Shown here: positions 59,401 to 64,000 of the stretch, piece after piece
Numbering within the stretch: position 1 is the stretch's first letter
Layout of the letters: every line of letters starts with the position of its first letter
Assembly (NCBI GenBank): GCA_003991915.1
Contig: RQTK01001073.1
Location: 1 to 64,000 of the forward strand
Source: Elysia chlorotica
Lineage: Eukaryota > Mollusca > Gastropoda > Plakobranchidae
DNA: 64,000 bases
Reading direction: 5' to 3'
Made by a program: the position numbers and the translations under genes
Notes under the pieces: model-generated
Told to the model about the DNA's origin: nothing
The model's input: only the letters and a program-made list of their open reading frames with translations
Databases searched by the model: none

Positions 59401-62400
59401 CTATTGTTCCTCCAGTGCCAAAAGCAAAACTAGCTTCTGAATGGGACGTTCAAGGATTGTTGGCCTCGATATACGCTTGCCACTTATATTGAGGTCCTTA
59501 GTGGCGACATAGAGTTGGACGGAACGCACCAAACCATCGTCACCTTTGCGCGTTGCTGTTACTCTGGCTAATGGCCACTGGTTGCGGGGAGATATATCTG
59601 AGATGAGAACGATGTCTCCCACCTTGAGGTTTCGTTGCTTGTTGGTCCATTTCTGGCGCAGCGCAAGGTTAACTAAGTATTCCTTCCGCCAGCGGGACCA
59701 AAACTGTTCGGCAAGAAACTGCACACGCCTCCAACGTTTCCTGAGGTACACATCCTCTTTAACAAATGTTCCAGGAGGAGGCAAAGGTATTCTCGGCTTC
59801 ATCGTGAGAATGTGGTTTGGTGTGAGCGGTGAGGGCGCCATTGGGTCCCCTTGTTGTATAGCAGTTATGGGCCTGCAGTTGACTATAGCCATTGTTTCGT
59901 AGAACAGCGTCCGCAGAGATGAGTCGTCGAGGCGGTTGGAAGAGAGGAGCAGGGTAGTATTGAGGATGGACCTTATGGATCTGATCTGACGCTCCCAAAC
60001 TCCTCCCGCGTGACTTGCATGTGGAACATTGAATGTGAAATGACACTGTCTTTCAACGAGGAATTGTTCGACCCTTGTCCTGTTCATTTGCTTCATTGCA
60101 GATGCAAATTCATTTGACGCTCCGACAAAATTGGTGCCTTGGTCGCAATGGAGTTCAGTGACGGGTCCTCTGATGGCCAAGAAGCAGCGTAGGCTGTTGA
60201 TAAAACTGTCTGTCGTTAGGTCGTCCAATAGTTCTATGTGGATAGCTCTTGAACTGAAGCAAGTAAAAACAAGGCCATAGCGCTTTGTCTCCTTCCGACC
60301 GTTTTTCACAGTAAAGGGTCCGAACCCATCCATTCCCACATATGTGAACGGTGAAGATGGCTGGACGCGTTCTTGGGGTAAGGATGCCATTAGTTGCTCC
60401 TGGAAGGAGCCACGCAGTTTGCGGCATGTCACACAGTTTTTGATGACCTTGGCAACTTGACGTGAGCCACCTACTATCCAATATCCTTGTGATCTTACTT
60501 CGTTCCAGGTGATGCCTCTGCCTTGGTGTTGGATTCGTTCATGATGATACTTGATGAGCAGTTCCGCCACATGAGTATCCTTAGGCAACACAATAGGGTG
60601 TCTTTCATTCAGGGTTAGGTCACTGTTTGACAGTCTCCCACCAACGCGGAGTATGCCATCTACTAGGAAAGGCTCTGCATGTTTGATGTGACTGGTTGCA
60701 GGTAGAAGTCGATTTTGTTGAAGACTTGCAATCTCAGCACCAAAGAATTCAGATTGAATTCCTTGGATCACTGACTGTTCCGCCTTTGCGAGTTCCACAA
60801 CTGAGATTGTGAGTTTTGATTTCGCCTTGAGGTTGAGTATTCTGGCAATGGTCCTCAAAACCTTTGGCCAATGTGATATGTGAGACAGACGAGAATTCAG
60901 ATCACAGGGTGGAGAGGTGGCGGTCTTCAGGGATGTTACTGTCCTTACTTCTGGATCGCCTAGTCGCAATGAGGAGGAGAGTCGTTCTGGCAATTCCAGC
61001 GTCTCTCTCCACAGGAAGGCTGGGCCAGTCAGCCAATTGGATGAGCTGAGCTCCGTGGCGCTCAAGCCTCTTGAGCAGTGATCGGCTGGGTTGTCCTCAG
61101 AGGCAACATGGTGCCATTGGTTTAGTTCTGTGAGCTCCCGGATTTTGCTAACTCGGTTTGCTACAAAGACGTGAAATTTCTTTGCATCATTATTGATGTA
61201 TCCAAGTGCCACCTTGGAATCTGACCAAAAGTGTTCGGTCTTGATCTGGATTGTCAGAGACTCCTTTACTGTGCGACCGATTTCTGCTGCCACGAGTGCA
61301 GCAGTCAGTTCAAGTCGTGGAATGCTGACAGATTTTGTTGGTGCCACCCTAGCCTTTGCAGCGACAAGAGCGCAGTGGACCTCTCCATTGCTGGATGTTG
61401 TTCGGAGGTAGGAGCACATGCCATACCCTTTCTGACTTGCATCCGAGAAATGGTGAAGCTGGAATTCCACAGGGATGAAGTGTGCTGGGTAATAACACCT
61501 TGGGATGGAAAGGTCATGAAGGAGCTTGAGGTCTTGCTCCCACCGTCGCCACTGTGCAAGAAGTTCTTGAGGTATGTCTTCATCCCACTTGGAACCTCTG
61601 CGGCAGGCCGCCTGGAGTACGCCCTTTCCAATCATTGTGAAGGGAGCTACTAATCCAAGGGGGTCATACAGTGATGCTATGGTGGACAGAGCTCCTCTTC
61701 TTGTGGCTGGCTTAGGGGCTGGAGAAAAGAAGAAATGGATTGTGTCCTTCCTTGTTGACCAATCCATGCCCAGGGTTCTTTGGATGGCTGTCTCTGGAGT
61801 GAGAGATTTTGATCCTTCGGCCCTTTCAGAAGGTGGTACATCCTTTAGGGCAGACGGATTGTTTGATGCGAATTTGTGCAACCGTATGCCTCCTGTTGCG
61901 CAAATGGCTACAGCTTCCTGAATGATTTTGGTTGCCGTCTCGATGTCAGGCACACTCATCAACCCATCATCCACATAAAAGCTTTCCTGGATGAACCTAG
62001 CTCCAGCAGGGTGGGTATCCTCACAGTCAGTAGCGATGTGTTTTAGTGCATAATTGGCACATCCTGGTGATGAAGCGGCTCCGAACAAGTGCACCTTCAT
62101 TCTGAAAATAGAGGGTTCCTCGGCCAGGTTGCCATGTTCCCACCACAGGAAGCGTAAATAGTCCCTATGATGTGGTGTCACCTCAAACTGGTAGAACATC
62201 TTCTCGATGTCACAGGTGAATGCGATGCTGTGCTGCCTGAATCTGCAAAGTATGCCTACCAGATTGCTGATGAGGTTCGGTCCAGTCAGGAGGTGGTCGT
62301 TTAGGCATGTGTCGCCTGACTTGGCAGCGCAGTCGAAGACAACTCGCAGCTTCCTTTTGTGAGGGTGTAGGACACCATGATGGGGGATATACCATTCTTG

Positions 62401-64000
62401 GCATTTGGTGGCCGGCACCGCTTCTACTTTCTCAGCATGGCCCTCAGCCACTGTCGCCTCCATGAATTCTCTGTACTCACGATGCAGTTCGGGGTCCCTC
62501 TCCAATTTCCGTTTCAAATGGTCCAGGCGTTTCCGTGCCATTCCCTTGCTACTTGGGAGCATGGGTGGCTGGTCTTCTTTGAAGGGTAGAGGCATCTGAT
62601 AGCGTCCCTTTTGCGTTTTCTCGATGCCAGATTCCAATTTTCCCAAGAACATCAAGTCCTCCTGGGAGACTGTCCTTCCGTCAGGGCCATCTTTGAAATC
62701 GGAATCCAGGATGCGAAGAGCATCTGCTGGATTAGTCAGTGGGAGTTCCTTTGCTCGAATTCTCAGACAACTTGCAGATTGGAGTCCTACACCGGAAGAT
62801 GCCCTGCCAATCACTCCCCACCCGAGGTCCGTCTTGATGGCGAATGGCTCAGTGTTAGCTCCTGCGATGCATTCTCGGGGGAGAAAAGCGTGTGAACAAT
62901 CGAAGCCGATCAGGATGCCAGCCTCGACGTCAAACTTTGGAGGCAGTTGGTTAGCCATCCCCTTCAGGTGTCTCCATTGACTGGCTGTGGTTGGTGTAGC
63001 GATACTTTTCCTTTCCATGGGAATGTGGTCCATAGTGTAGGCTGGCGGTAAGCTGATGAGAATCTGGGAATTGTATCCCCTCACCCGTAGCTTTGCGATC
63101 CTCTCACACACCATACCCTTGGAATTTCCACTTAGGGTTTGGACCTTCAGTCTGGTTGCTTCCTTATCCTTTATGCCCAGATCATCCACTAATGTCCGGT
63201 CTACAAAGGTGGTGTCGCTTTGGGAGTCAACAAGGGCATACACAAGCTTTTCTATGTGTGGATTGTCACTGGAGGAGATCCAGACGGGCATCGTTAGTGA
63301 CGTTGACGACATCCGGCCATCATCGCAGTGCAGACGATGAGTTGTGGCAACTACTTCCTTTACCGATATGAAGTTGTCATCATGCATAGAGGTCGGATGT
63401 TTTCCTTTGCACTTTTGGCACTGGTGAGGATTGGTGCACTTCTTGGCACCATGTCCAGTCCTCAGGCACCGAAAGCACCTATGTTGGTTAATAACAAAGG
63501 CACGACGCTCCTTGATGTCCTTGCTGGCAAAGGCACTGCAAGATGGCAGGTAGTGGTCAGCTTGGCAAAATGGACAGGTCCTCTGTGGCTTGGTGGATGG
63601 GTTTAGGTCATTTGTTGTCGTTGTGTGTAGTGCCCTTGCTCTGCGAATGTCAGGTTGCTCGGGCTCCCTTAAGGCGAGCAAGGAGCAGACTGGACGAGTG
63701 GCCATCTTGGCTTGAGCTGCCATGAATTTGGCGAAGACGTGGAAGTCCGGATATGGCTGTCCTCTAGCGTCATGCTCTGCTACTACCGCTCCCCACCTAG
63801 TCACCAACCAATCCGGTATCTTTTGTAGAACCTTCCGGTTCTCCTCTTGGTCGTTCAGGACCTTCAGTCCGTTGATGTGCGGCATTGCATGGTCCAGCGT
63901 AGTGAGGTAGTCTGCCAGTCTCTGAATCCCCAAATAGTCTTTAGGACTGATTCTCGGCCAGGCCGACAACTTTGCACGGAAAGCTGACAAAATCAGTGAA
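59401..64000 (-). mobile_element. BEL/Pao LTR retrotransposon, gag-pol frame, looks whole within the window
   Basis: One uninterrupted minus-strand frame of 1,529 codons (63990-59401), continuing toward or past the window edge. Approximate order: gag C-terminal part with Cys/His knuckles (residues 139-151 and 171-200), aspartic protease (DSQSDTTF, 255-262), RT (about 548-690, catalytic FYVDDGL at 671-677), RNase H (about 846-975), integrase zinc-binding region (about 1148-1190) and core (about 1220-1345, with DGFGPF and HCDQGTNF), then the C-terminal domain usual for BEL/Pao. The family is recognised from RT and integrase motifs. No LTR was recognised left of 59401; the 5' part lies beyond the window. 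The open frame suggests a young insertion. Confidence 0.88.

Noticed and set aside
59546-63910. Many plus-strand open frames of 60-140 codons opposite the BEL/Pao frame
   Set aside because: Shadows of the minus-strand pol reading frame, which carries the recognisable motifs.

Overview
This is a eukaryotic genomic window: AT-rich, with split genes and GT-AG introns, long di- and trinucleotide microsatellites, tRNA-derived SINEs, several non-LTR retrotransposons and a BEL/Pao element. The composition, the SINE structure and the gene content suggest a mollusc, most likely a gastropod. That assignment is inference, because no species-diagnostic sequence was recognised.

Layout. (1) 1-3.5 kb: a 5'-truncated LINE embedded in a (TGA)n microsatellite, then a SINE, a second LINE tail and a (TTG)n array. 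(2) 3.8-26.1 kb: an 18-coding-exon galactocerebrosidase (GALC, GH59) gene, here called GALC-1. Its 7.3-kb intron 7 is loaded with SINEs. (3) 26.1-32.8 kb: a spacer with (TTC)n, (GACA)n, (GAA)n and (GA)n arrays. (4) 32.8-46.4 kb: a second GALC gene in tandem on the same strand (GALC-2), with the same exon phases and two non-canonical GC-AG introns; LINE relics lie in introns 2 and 7. (5) 46.4-53.3 kb: a tandem duplication of a (CTA)n-SINE-(CTA)n block, one copy split by a LINE that carries a 576-codon reverse transcriptase ORF. (6) 53.3-55.2 kb: a four-coding-exon PIGP gene (GPI-GlcNAc transferase subunit P). (7) 55.8-59.4 kb: broken LTR-retrotransposon gag sequence, a LINE endonuclease fragment, a near-perfect 2 x 467-bp palindrome and one unassigned exon-like block. 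(8) 59.4-64 kb: a BEL/Pao gag-pol reading frame on the minus strand that continues to within 10 bases of the window edge.

The most interesting system is the GALC locus, which shows duplication at three scales. The whole gene is duplicated. Exon 15, at the start of the lectin-like domain, is present in GALC-1 as two divergent, phase-compatible versions (15a and 15b), of which exactly one must be used to keep frame. The exon 16-17 pair of GALC-1 is repeated in a younger segmental duplication of about 1.46 kb; its exons are almost identical while its introns have drifted. GALC-2 has a single exon 15 that resembles 15b. The locus therefore looks able to make lectin-domain variants of a lysosomal beta-galactosidase by alternative splicing. 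Both GALC reading frames are complete by hand-splicing (696 or 698 aa for GALC-1, 698 aa for GALC-2), and both keep the two catalytic glutamates.
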